Assembly (NCBI RefSeq): GCF_907164915.1
Contig: NC_061862.1
Span: forward strand, 128,783,641-128,847,640
Source: Impatiens glandulifera
Taxonomy: Eukaryota; Streptophyta; Magnoliopsida; Ericales; Balsaminaceae
DNA: 64,000 nucleotides
Direction: 5' to 3'
In this document: positions 1-10,194 of the stretch, one piece after another
Position numbering within the stretch: position 1 is the first letter of the stretch
How the letters are laid out: the number at the start of each line of letters is the position of its first letter
Notes under the pieces: generated by a model
The model's input: only the letters and a program-made list of their open reading frames with translations
What the model was told of the DNA's origin: nothing
The model's database searches: none
Translations under genes and position numbers: made by a program

Positions 1-75
1 TCTCGAAAAAAAAATTGAATTGTTGAAGAGGCAGAATCAACCACCCCCTCCTCCCCCCACATCTACTAATTTGTA
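1..75 (+). pseudogene. Duplicated C-terminal exon remnant of the CACTA accessory protein
   Basis: These bases encode a Gln/Pro-rich tail, with a proline run then Thr-Ser-Thr-Asn-Leu and a stop at 76-78. They match the end of the small pseudogene at 51810-51959 in element B. Both resemble, less closely, the authentic C-terminus of the accessory protein at 5400-5531 and 61200-61361, which also ends in a proline run. The copy lies upstream of the transposase gene, so part of the second gene appears duplicated near the 5' side of this family. Only the last codons are in the window. Confidence 0.55.
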
Positions 76-289
76 GATTATATTGTTTGATTAATTATGT
101 GTTATCTTTTCCGTACAAATGATGACATTTTGGTGTGTTTTTCTTTCATAATTATGAATTATTATTATCCTTTGGTTTTGGTTTATTAATGTTGTTTATG
201 AATTCTTTTCCTTTATTTATTAGATTGCCTTTATTTAAGAAAATTATAGAACATGGTATATTTTTACCTTTGTAAAAATAAATAGGTAA
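76..289 (+). other. AT-rich stretch between the exon remnant and the hairpin array (CACTA-A)
   Basis: AT-rich sequence matching 51960-52140 of CACTA-B. No coding potential seen; it resembles the 3' untranslated sequence that follows the accessory-protein gene copies. Confidence 0.6.
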
Positions 290-812
290 TTGCGAAAGGT
301 TATTGAACAACTCTCGCTTTTGACCATTGGTAATTGTGAAGGTTTATTGGAAAACCTTCTCTTTTGACCCTCCCTGAAAAAATTGGAAAATATTCTAAGT
401 GTTGGAAAGGGGCATTTGCGAAGGTTTATTTGAAAACCTTCGCTTTTGACCCCTCACTGTAAAAATTGGAAAAACTTTTAAGTGTTGGGAAGGGTCAAAA
501 CCGAAAGTTTTCAAATAAACTTTCCGTTTTGACCCTTGTTTAAAAAAGCTGAAAAAATTCTAAGTGTTGGGAAGGGTCAAAACCGAAAGTTTTCAAATAA
601 ACTTTCGGTTTTGACCCTTGTTTAAAAAAAGCTAAAAAAATTCTAAGTGTTGAGAAGGGTCAGAGCCGAAAGTTTTCAAATAAACCTTCGGTTTTGACCA
701 TTGTTTAAAAAAAACTGAAAAAATTCTAGGTGTTGGGAAGGGGTATTTGCGAAAGTTTTCAATAAAACTTTCGGTTTTAACCCTTCCCAACACTTAGAAT
801 TTTTTCCAATTT
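290..812 (+). repeat. Hairpin repeat array of CACTA-A
   Basis: About six tandem units of 80-95 bp. Each contains an inverted repeat in which GGGTCAAAACCGAAAGTTT faces its complement across a short AT spacer, followed by a linker like CTAAGTGTTGGGAAGG. The units vary (GCGAAAG or CCGAAAG cores). They match the larger array at 52130-53480 in CACTA-B. In En/Spm elements short subterminal repeats are binding sites for the accessory transposition protein; whether these longer hairpins do that is inference. The array ends abruptly at 817, where transposase sequence begins. Confidence 0.85.
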
Positions 813-822
813 TTACAGGCTG

Positions 823-3760
823 CCGTGCCGGAATTTAACGATCTGAGTACGGAGATTAATAATACAGTTAATGAAGAGGTCAATGAAGAACGTTATATGC
901 ACGATTTTATAAAAGATATGTTCTCCAACGTTAATGATGTCCCGAACAACCATGAACCAGTTGAAGATGCGCATAGATTTTATAAATTGTTTTATGATTC
1001 CAAACGGCCATTGTAAAAATTGTTTTATGAAGGTGCTCGAATAACGAAATCATCAGCACTACTTAAACTAATTCACATAAAGAATGTCTGTCAATGAACA
1101 AATTCTTCGTTTGATATGTTGTTGCGTCTACTTAAAGACTACATATTACTGATTGACTCTCAATTGCAAAACTCCAATTACGAAATTAAAAAGTTCATTA
1201 CTGATATCGGGCTTAAATATGACAAGATAGACGAATGTAAGAATAACTGTATGTTATTTTGGAAGTACGACAAAAATGTAGATTCTTGTAGAGTTTGCGG
1301 TCTTTCAAGATGGAAAGTCGACCGAACAAGTGGGGCAGTTAGAGAGAAGAAAAATAGGAAATTCATTCCAAAAAAGGTGTTGAGATATTTCCCTCTAATA
1401 CCAGGACTGCAAAGACTATACATGTCCTCAAAAACGGCTCCAATGATGAGATGGCATATGGAATAAAGAGTTGATAGTGATACGTTGAGACATCCCACTA
1501 ATTCCTTAACTTGGAAAATGTTTGATGAAAATTATAAAGATTTTGCGTCGAAATCTCGAAACGTAAGACTAGGTTTATCAAGTGATGGGTTTCAACCATT
1601 TGCAAATGGGAAAAAGTCATATAGTGTTTGGCCGGTTATTCTCGTTCCTTATAATGTGTCGCCCACTACTTGCATGGATTCTAAAAAATTTATTTTATCT
1701 ATGTTAATTCCAGGTCCAAAGAGTCCGGGAGATGCAATTGACATATTTCTCCAGTCATTGATCGACGAGTTGACTGAACTGTGGCAAATTGGTGTGAGAA
1801 CGTTTGATGCACACACCTCTCAATACTTTAATATGCGAGCGGCGTTGTTGTGGACCATTAACGACTTTCTCGCCTACGCGAATTTATCAGGCTAGAGTAT
1901 GAAAGGGAAATTCGCTTGTCCCTTTTGTAACAACGACACGATATCTCGTCGATTGGTTCATGGTTCCAAACAATGTTACATGGTTCATAGACGCTTCCTT
2001 CCACCAAAGCACAAATATAAAAGGGATAAAGAGTCGTTTGATGGTCGAACAGATTACAGAGAGCCCTCTAAATTGTTAACGGGGCAAGAAAGTTACGAGC
2101 AAGTACGAGACCTAAAAGACATAATTCTTAGTACGCATTTGAGTCAGAAAATTAAGATATATCATGAAACGAGAGGAGACAATTGGAACAAACTTATCAT
2201 TTTCTTCCGTTTTCCTTATTGGAAATCACTATTATTGAGACATAATTTGGATGTGATGCATATTGAGAAAAATATTTGTGATATCGTGTTGGGAACAATA
2301 ATGAATTTGAAAGAGAAGATTAAGGATGGTCCTAAAGCCCGTAAAGACTTACAACTCTTAGGCATAAAATCATGGTTACATCCTATGAATGATGAAGGAG
2401 TGGTTCATTATCCAGAAGCGCCTTTCACTATGACATCCGATAATAAAAAACGTCTTTGTAAATTTTGAAAGATCTCAAGTTGGCTGACGGTTTTTGATCA
2501 AATATCGGCGGTTGTGTAAATTTGGAAGAGAAAAATATTTCGGGATTAAAGTGTCATGATTGTCACATTTTGTTGGAATATCTTATACCTTTAGCAACCC
2601 GTGGATTACTTCCAGATAATGTGTATGATGCGTTAGTAAATTTGTCTCGGTTCTTTCGGTTGTTGTGTTTCAAATAGTTGATTCAAGCGGACCTCGAACA
2701 ATTGTACATGGATTTTTCCGCCGTCAATCTTCGACATCATGATGCATCTCCCGGTTCACTTGTCATTTGAGGCTTTGCTTGGGGGACCTGTTCAGTATTG
2801 ATGGATGTATCCTTTTGAACATTACATGGGTACAATGAAAAGATATTTGCGGAATAATAACCATCCCGAAGCCTCTATAAGCGAGAGCTATCTTATAAAT
2901 GAGAGTATTAGTTTATGTGCCATATATATGGAGGAAGAAGAGCAAGAAAATGCAAAAACTGAAATCTCGGACATTTCAATATTTTCATCGTTGGAAGACC
3001 TATCTAACGGAAAAATATACAACTTGGATTATATCGATCGAGTGACAGCTCATTCATACATTTTGAAAAATTGCCCCGAAGCAGAACCATTTATATGTAA
3101 GATTTTATGTTGCTGTTATTAATTAGCATTAAAGAGTATGCTATTCAATATTCGATCTATTTGCAGAGATTATATGCAGTATTGTAATAACAATGAGTCC
3201 ATGGAGAAACGTTTACAGCCTATTTCAAGCATAGAGTGAGTAAATTATAAACCATATCTCATAACTCTTTATATTTATTTTAACGACTACATTTTGGGTA
3301 TATATATAGGTCGCTCAATTAGCAGAATTTAACGACATATCAAGAGACCTCAAGATCTTAGGTGAAGGTCCAAGTATGGACTCGTCTATGTATGTTTAGT
3401 GTAAAGTAAAAGGATACAAATTCTGTACAGAAAAACACGACGAAGATTTGACCACTCAAAATATTGGGGTGGTTGTTGAAGAGTATAACGGGTCTGAAAC
3501 TATGTCATACTACGAAGTTTTAACGGATATAATCGAAGTACAATACTTTTCTCACAAACGAGTTGTTTTATTCAAGTGTAAGTGGTTTGATACACACTCG
3601 GGGGAACTAGGAGTAAAAGTGGATAAATATGGCTTCGTAAGTATAAATGTAAACCGAATTTTGAAAACCCAAAGTCAAGACCCGTATATATTGGCGAGTT
3701 AAGCAAAAAAAGTATTCTACGCCCCTGATATGTCAGCCCGACCCGGTTGGAAGATTGTGA
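823..3760 (+). pseudogene. TNP2-type CACTA transposase pseudogene (copy A)
   Basis: Decayed transposase of the En/Spm TNPD/TNP2 type, the DDE-class enzyme that cuts CACTA ends in the nucleus. Visible pieces in order: an acidic linker (823-1016), a Cys-containing segment (1116-1466), the Transposase_21 (TNP2) core at 1485-2468 with LIPGPKSPGDAID, YFNMRAALLWTINDF and the zinc-like CPFCNND, then HNLDVMHIEKNICD, a DUF4218-like part (2805-3122) with YPFEHYMGTMKRYL, and a DUF4216-like part (3312-3760) with KCKWFD. The N-terminal Transpos_assoc domain seen in copy B is missing. Stops or frameshifts lie at 1017, 1464, 1893, 2466, 3399 and 3700. About 47 bases present in copy B near 58409-58455 are deleted near 2710. 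An intron is apparent at 3237-3311. Not functional. Confidence 0.9.
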
Positions 3761-3767
3761 CAAAAAA

Positions 3768-5531
3768 AATGTCTGAAGGTCGTAAAGAAACTTGGAATAG
3801 TATGAGGAAAACACCCAGCAAATTGTCTAAGCCATACCAGAACCTACTCGTACAATCAGAAAACTTAAGGCTTCGAGAATCGTCTTCTAAAGATCAACCA
3901 CATATTGCTGAGATCCCGATAGCTACTGCTTCCCCAGCAGACGAGTATATTGATGTTGTTGAGGCTGAAGAGTTTGTTGATTGTTGATATGGGGGATGAC
4001 GATGAGGCTAAAGATGAGGGTCACAAGGAGCCTCAAGAGGAGGATGACGAGGAGGAGCACGGTTCCACTACCGACCCATCATCGATAGATAACTTGTTTA
4101 CAATTAGTTATTGTTTGAATTGATTCACATATCTAATTATGAATTTGATAATTTTGAAGAATCTTATGCCCGCTAGAGATGGGGGAGAACAAGAATATAG
4201 CGTCATATAATAGGCCAGCGGGGACAAGGATTCCTCTAAATTTTAGAGCGGTAGAAGGGAGGTGCAGCAGTGCTGGCGAGGGAATAACAAGGTGGTCTAG
4301 ACATGTGAGGTTGGTTGTGCGGGACCCCTCAGCCGTCTCACACCGTCTTCTGAAGGGGAAGGCATTAAGTGCTGACCAATTGGATTACATTTAGACTGCT
4401 ATGACGGTAATAATTATTACTTAATTATACATAATCATTCAATAATTTTTTATAACATTTGAATGCTTTTATTTTCAGGATCCATTTGAGTCTACTAATG
4501 GTCCTTTTGATTCTTATTGAAAGACCGGATTGGGACACACCAAGAAGATATGGGATAGATGGTGCTCAGATTTGAACAAGGAATATATCCGCGTCCATCA
4601 AGGAGACGAGGCGGCGGTACTGGCCAATCCTCCACCAAACTACGATCGAGATGATTGGGAGTTTGTGTGTCGTAACCATTTCTTCACAGAAAAATTTAAA
4701 GTACAGTTTCATAATTAAAATAAAATCTGATATTAATTATTTTAACTTCATTTTTTATTTTAAATTCAGAAAAATAGTAGTACAAATATTGGTAACAGAA
4801 AGAAGCTAAAATTCCCATATCATACGGGAAGTAGACCGTTTGCTCAAGTTGAAAAAGAGTTGGTAAGTACCTTATTTATAATAACTTAATATAAAGATTG
4901 TTATTAATTATATAAATCATTTATTTCAATAGGCGCTTGAATGGGACGGGCATCATCTGTCGTTGAAGTATTCAAGAGGACCCATACCCCAAAACTGACA
5001 AAAGAAAACCAAACCCCCGTCCTGGACGAACGCGTGCAAGAGAAAATTGTAAGTGAATTGAATTTAAATAAATTACTTATAGCTAGTTTATTTATTATTA
5101 TATAAATGACAAATTATTTCAAATGTGCAGGTTGAGATGGACGAAGTAACGAACCAGAAATATTCGACTTTGGGTTGACGGAGAGAGTGTTCGAACGCCA
5201 AAAGCATGGGGGAGTATTCGGTATGGAATCAGGCATCCGACCCACACACTTTCTTGAGGATCTTCGAAGTGCCAACAATTCTCAACGACCCACTGATCGA
5301 TTGTTTGAGGAGAATAAAACAATAGCGATGGAACTGGAGGAATTGATGAAAAGGGATGAAGAAAAAACTCAAACGATTAATCAAATACAAGCGGAAAAGG
5401 TAGAATTGATTTCAAGAATGGATAGAGAAAGTGCAAAACAGGAGAAGGAAAGGTTAGAATTGAATGCAAGATTAGAGAGTTTTGAAATGTTTATGCGACA
5501 ATATCAACCACCTCCTCCCCCCACCAGCTAA
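3768..5531 (+). pseudogene. CACTA accessory protein pseudogene (Transposase_24-like, copy A)
   Basis: Second gene of the CACTA element, starting at ATG 3768 (MSEGRKETWNSM). Exon-like blocks with GT/AG borders: 3768-4100 (Ser-rich, then Asp/Glu-rich), about 4158-4405, 4480-4700, 4770-4861, 4932-5049 and 5131-5531. The 4530-4718 part has KKIWDRWCSDLNKEY and NYDRDDWEFVC, typical of the plant Transposase_24 family (Ptta/En/Spm). The last exon has VFERQKHGGVFGM, then a coiled coil (residues LEELMKRDEEKTQ onward) and a proline-rich end. Stops and small indels break most exons, for example TGA at 3985. The gap between the two genes is about 130 bp shorter than in copy B. Confidence 0.82.
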
Positions 5532-5879
5532 TTCTAAGACGTTTCGACTGTATGAATTGATTGAATGTGATTAATGTTAATGTAAAACATATTGTTTGGA
5601 TGATTGGTTAGAGAATTTTTGAATGATCATTTGTTTTATGAATTTAATTTGTTTTATGAATTGATTGGTTTGGCTGAACAGGTTTCGGTTGAGCACAAAA
5701 CAATCGGGCTATTTTGTACATTTTGTGTTGGGTTAAATTATTTTGACTAAGTGTTGAAATAGTTTGACTATTGGAATTTTGATGATGAATGGATAGTCTA
5801 TGCGGCTAATTGTTTTTTATGCAGGTGTATCGAAATCAGATTACATTAGACTTGGTCTTAATGAGGTTCATTAGACCGA

Positions 5880-6500
5880 TTTGGCATTAAATACATGGTG
5901 TTAGACGTGCAGTCTAACTAGAGAAAGTTAGACGTGCAGTCTAACTAGCAAAGTTAGACGTGTAGTCTAACTAAGCGGTGTTAGACGTGCTGTCTAACTA
6001 GAGAAATTTAGATGTGCAGTCTAACTAGCGAAGTTAGACGTGTAGTCTAACTAAGCGGTGTTAGACGTGTAGTCTTACTAGTGAAATTAGACGTGCAGTC
6101 TAACTCGTGGAGTTAGACGTGCAGTCAAATGGAAAGTGAAAGTTAGACGTGTAGTCTAACTCCTTCAAATTAGTCTGAAGGGATTCGTAATTAGACGTGC
6201 AGTCTAACTCGTGGAGTTAGACGCGCAGTCTAATGAAAAGTGAAAGTTAGACGTACAGTCTAACTCCTTCAGATTAATCTGAAGGGATTCGTATTTGACG
6301 TGCAGTCTAACTCGTGGATTTAGACGTGCAGTCTAATGGAAAGTGAAAGTTAGATGTGCAGTCTAACTCCTTCATATTAGTCTTAAGTGATTGTAATTAA
6401 ACGTGAAGTCTAATCCCATTAGACCAGGTGGTCTAATGGATTCTGTTATTAGACGGAGACGTCTGATTTCATTAGACGAGATTGTCTAATTGAAATACAT
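5880..6500 (+). repeat. Palindrome array TTAGAC-N5-GTCTAA in the 5' LTR
   Basis: Roughly twenty copies, spaced about 26-29 bp, of a palindrome with arms TTAGAC and GTCTAA around GTGCA, GTGTA or GTACA. Linkers such as CTAGCGAAG, CTAAGCGGTG and CTCGTGGAG recur, and CCTTCAGATTAATCTGAAGG at 6267 is itself a perfect palindrome. The array is conserved in the 3' LTR (14110-14730), and a looser version stands before the second ORF (9480-9850). It lies upstream of the LTR TATA box, where enhancer repeats are usual. Confidence 0.9.
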
Positions 6501-6812
6501 CTAATGCCATGCTTAAGCAGTTGCTTGAAGCTAGCACCCGCCTACCCACGAGCTCTAGTTGTACGCTACTCCTGCTCCACTTTCTAGTGAAGATTAGTAC
6601 GACAGCCAGCTGCAACCAATTAACCAATGCCACGTAAGCGAATATCCTTCACATTATTTGTTTTGCAGGTATATCTTTGAAGAATATTCGGCGCACTACA
6701 TGTTGTGTACGGCCACAATCCTTATATTTTGAGTCTGTTGTGTACTATGGAGGCGTTCCAATGGAACCTCACCACGTGTCATTATGAAGATTCGACCGTT
6801 GGTACCTATTCC

Positions 6813-6822
6813 TTATTTAAAG
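6813..6822 (+). promoter_or_regulatory. Putative LTR TATA-like box
   Basis: TTATTTAAAG, repeated in the 3' LTR at 15042-15051, downstream of the palindrome array and about 550 bp before the LTR end. Position and conservation suggest the retrotransposon promoter; no transcript evidence. Confidence 0.4.
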
Positions 6823-7371
6823 AATCTAAAGGACAACGGATAATCTCTCGATCTCTCGCTCGCATTCTAAGAAGAATCTCTAAAATTACTGAGAAATCAA
6901 GCTTTTGAATATTCAAATTGTTAGTTGCTTTCTTGATTTATTGTGTGTTAATCAAGATAGAGTTAGAATCAAAGCATCGTTTTAGCTGAGTGATATTCTT
7001 CATCATATTGAAAGTTGAACAGAGTCTGTTCTGTTCAACAGTGAGCTATTCGTGCAAACTATATTTGATTCAAAACATATTATAGTGAATCTTTCCGGTG
7101 GTTGGAAGAAGGGGTGACGTAGGAGAGTTTTGCTCCGAACATCCATTAACAAACTGTTGTGTTGTTCTTTTTTGTCATCTTCTCATTCTTGATCCTAAGC
7201 TTCAAACCTAAGTAAACATTTCCGCACTTGATTATGTTTCAAGTGTTTAGAAGGGTTTGCGTAGAATAGAAAGTGAATTAAATCCCTAACAAGATTTCTT
7301 TCAAACCGTTTTTCCTAAGCCTTCATCAATCGCCGGACCCCCGTCTCTATTGATAAAGTCGATCCTATCAA

Positions 7372-7384
7372 TTGGTATCAGAGC
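7372..7384 (+). other. Primer binding site (tRNA-iMet type)
   Basis: TTGGTATCAGAGC, two bases after the 5' LTR end. It is complementary to the 3' end of plant initiator tRNA-Met, the usual primer of copia elements. Confidence 0.9.
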
Positions 7385-7415
7385 TCTGTTTCTATTCTCA
7401 AGCTTTTCCTAAAGA

Positions 7416-9071
7416 ATGTCAACCATAACCAAAGATGTCAGTGCAATCTCCATTCCAACCTTCTCTCGAAAAAACTACATCGTATGGAAGAAAAGATTCT
7501 GTGCTCATCTCTCTTTTTTTCATGACGACATGTGGAGTGTCATCACAGATGGACCTATCAAGATCGACAAGGAGTAATCCGAATGGACCAGTGATGAAAA
7601 GAGGAAGAACAACCTCAACAACATGGCTCTTGATGTTTTGTAGAGATCTCTCAATGATAGCATGTTCAACTACATTATCGAATGCGATACTGCTAAAGAG
7701 GTCTGGGACAGACACACCCAACTGTGTGAGGGCAACGAGCAAACCAAGAAAAACAAGATCATGGTTGCAACTCAACAGTTTGACAGTTTCAAGATGCGCC
7801 CTAGTGAAACAATGAACGAATTCGACACCAGATTCAGCAAGATTGTCTCCTCATTATCTATCCTTGGCAAGACCTACAACAACAGTGAGCTTGCTATTAA
7901 GGTCATGCGTACTCTTCTGCGGGAATGGGACATAAAGACGATGGCTATAAGGGAATCCAAAGATCTCAACAATATCTCTATTCAACATGTTTGCTGATCT
8001 CAAGGCCTATGAGTTCGAGCTGAACTATAGGATTGAAGAAGATCAATCCACATCCATTATCATTGCCAAAGCTCTGGTGACTACTGAAGAGCCACCTGTA
8101 GCTACTGATGTGAAGATGGCGGCACAACAACTGAGCAGCGATGCCATGTCTCTCTTCGTGAAGAAGTTTGGCGACTTCTTGAAGAAGAGAAACCCTAACT
8201 CAAGCTCTTCAAATTCAAATGATAATAAGAAATCAAAGGCTAATGTTAGATGTTATAACTGTGGTATTGCAGGTCATTACCAATCGGAGTAAGGAAACCT
8301 AAGCGTGAAGATAAGAAGGACGATGAAAAGGAGCTGAAGGCTCTTATGGAAAGAGATGGGAAGAACAGACGAAGCATCCGTGACTCTTACTTCTCATCCA
8401 GTGATAGTGATGACGAAGAAGTGGCTTGCTTCATGGCAAGAGAAGATGAAGAACAGACTCAGGAAACTGAGGCATTTGACTTCTCTTCTGAAAGATTTTC
8501 AAGGTAACAACTGGTAGCTGCACTAAATGGCATAGTCATTGAGTACAGAAAGCTAGCAGAATCCCTAAATGAAACAAAATCATCACCTAAAGTATCTCAA
8601 CCAATTTTACCTCAAATTATTGAATCAAATGTTTTTGAAAAGAAATTTGTAGAGATATCATTTGAGAATGAGATGCTCAAAGAACAGATTCAAACTATTT
8701 CTGCTGAAAACAAGAGGTTAAACTATGTTGTCAGTGCATGGACAAGGTCTGGAGAAGCTGTCAAATATCAGATCAGAATGTTAAAACCTGATGGATCTAG
8801 ATCTGGTCTAGGATATTATTGCAATGACCTTAACCTATCCTGCAAAAAGTCAAACTCAGCAAATGAGAAGCTTAAGTCAATAAGTTTTGTTAAAGGGAGT
8901 GTGACTAATAGTGAATCTGATCCCATTCGTGAAGAAGTAGCTTTCAAAAACGAAATAACTTATGTTCTGCCGACTGTTAGCTGGCTGAAAAATAAGTTAG
9001 AATCAACCAGCAGGTCTGACAATCTAAAACCTGACTCAAAGTCAAGGAGTTTTAAAAGAAAGTCTTCTTAA
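7416..9071 (+). pseudogene. Copia-type gag pseudogene
   Basis: Starts at ATG 7416 (MSTITKDVSAI), 35 bp after the primer site. It contains a UBN2/gag domain (KNYIVWKKRF near residue 20; DTAKEVWDR; FDTRFSKIVSSLSIL), a zinc knuckle CYNCGIAGHYQSE near 8250 whose last Cys codon is lost to a 1-base deletion at about 8290, then an acidic Ser/Asp segment (SSSDSDDEEVACFMA) and a C-terminal coiled coil (8640-8760). The long gag with this layout recalls the SIRE/Maximus lineage. Breaks: TAA 7575, TAG 7641, a frameshift near 7985, one at 8290 and TAA 8505. The frame otherwise stays open to 9069. Capsid/nucleocapsid role is known for the family; this copy is dead. Confidence 0.85.
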
Positions 9072-10065
9072 AAAGCTAAGGGATCAGTGGCTAGCAATAA
9101 GTAGTCTGCTAAGTCAAAATTATACGCATTAATCACAACGCAACATGGAAAATCCATTAGAATATGTCAAATATGGATTCCTAAGGGACTAATTGATCGA
9201 GGATCCAATTGAATATGGGTACCAAGTTTGTAAATAGTTTCTTATGTAGATGATACAGGAGGAATGCAGGAAGGAATCATGGAGAATACTCTTTTGAGTA
9301 TACATTTCAGAGGATCAACAATGGTTGTTGCCATTCCAGAAGAATAAATGTTTCTATGTTTTTGTATTAAAATACTTTTTATCCGAAGGATCTCAAAACA
9401 TTTGGTTATTCATTTTTGTACATGCACAAAATGTGAGGGGAAAATTACTTTGAAAGTAAAGATACTCTTAAACGATTGGCCTTAATCGGTCTATTAGACA
9501 AGGGTGTCTAAAGGAAGAGGCATGTACTTAGACGTATTTTTGCTCACAAACTATATATCTAAATCTATATGTTGTGGTTTAAAACCTGCGTGGTTAGACG
9601 TACACGTCTAATAGACATTAGACGTTTTTACGTCATGAGCAAGAAGATGCTCATGTTTAACCAAACACACGTCTAATACGTGGAGTTCATGCGTAATTCG
9701 ACGTACACGTCTAATAGACATTAGACATATATTTTAAGACACGTAATTAGACGTATGCGTCTAATGGACCCATGCGTCTAATAGACGTTCAGTTTATAGA
9801 TATGTGCAGTAAGAAAAACGTCTAACTACGTGCTCATTAGACTGATTAAGGACAGCTATCCACGTGAGGAGATATCTGATTTTCCCACTCAAACAGTAAA
9901 ACAGTCATCTCATAATAACATGAAGACACGTGTCTTTCAAGTTAATAGAGAATGACTGATATACCCTCAATATAATGATGACTCTTTGGAAAGGACGTCT
10001 AATTTTAAATGATGGGCCATACCCCTAGGAAAAATGACGGTTATCCTATATGACTCTTGATAGTC
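9072..10065 (+). repeat. Inter-ORF region with a second palindrome array
   Basis: 9072-9470 continues as decayed gag-like frame (IWIPKGLIDRGSN) and then AT-rich DNA; no pol motif seen. 9480-9850 has many copies of TTAGACGT, ACGTCTAA and TAGACATTAGACG in both orientations, a looser version of the LTR palindromes. It ends just upstream of the TATA box at 10066, so it may be a promoter array for the second ORF. Confidence 0.65.
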
Positions 10066-10074
10066 TATATAAGG
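10066..10074 (+). promoter_or_regulatory. Putative internal promoter (TATA box) for the second ORF
   Basis: TATATAAGG, 120 bp before ATG 10195, followed by a pyrimidine-rich, CT-repeat leader typical of plant 5' UTRs and preceded by the palindrome array. Inferred from position only. Confidence 0.45.
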
Positions 10075-10194
10075 ACATTTTTACATGAGATTGAAATCTT
10101 TTTCTCACTCAAGATCTCTAAGAACCCTAGATTTCTTTGCCTTACTCTCTCAAAAATCTTTGTTAATCTTGTGTCTGTTCATATTCTACTGAAA

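Larger units (their letters stand above)
5726..7370 (+). repeat. 5' LTR of the gag-only retrotransposon
   Basis: About 1,645 bp, TG...CA, ending CTATCA immediately before the primer site. It matches 13957-15487 over its first ~1,535 bp with visible substitutions (about five differences in 70 bases around 6900/15130), so the insertion is not recent. U3 holds an array of TTAGAC/GTCTAA palindromes; a TATA-like box lies at 6813. Confidence 0.85.

Noticed and set aside
5880..6500. CRISPR-like regularly spaced repeats
   Set aside because: Palindromic units with conserved linkers inside a plant retrotransposon LTR; spacers are not unique.
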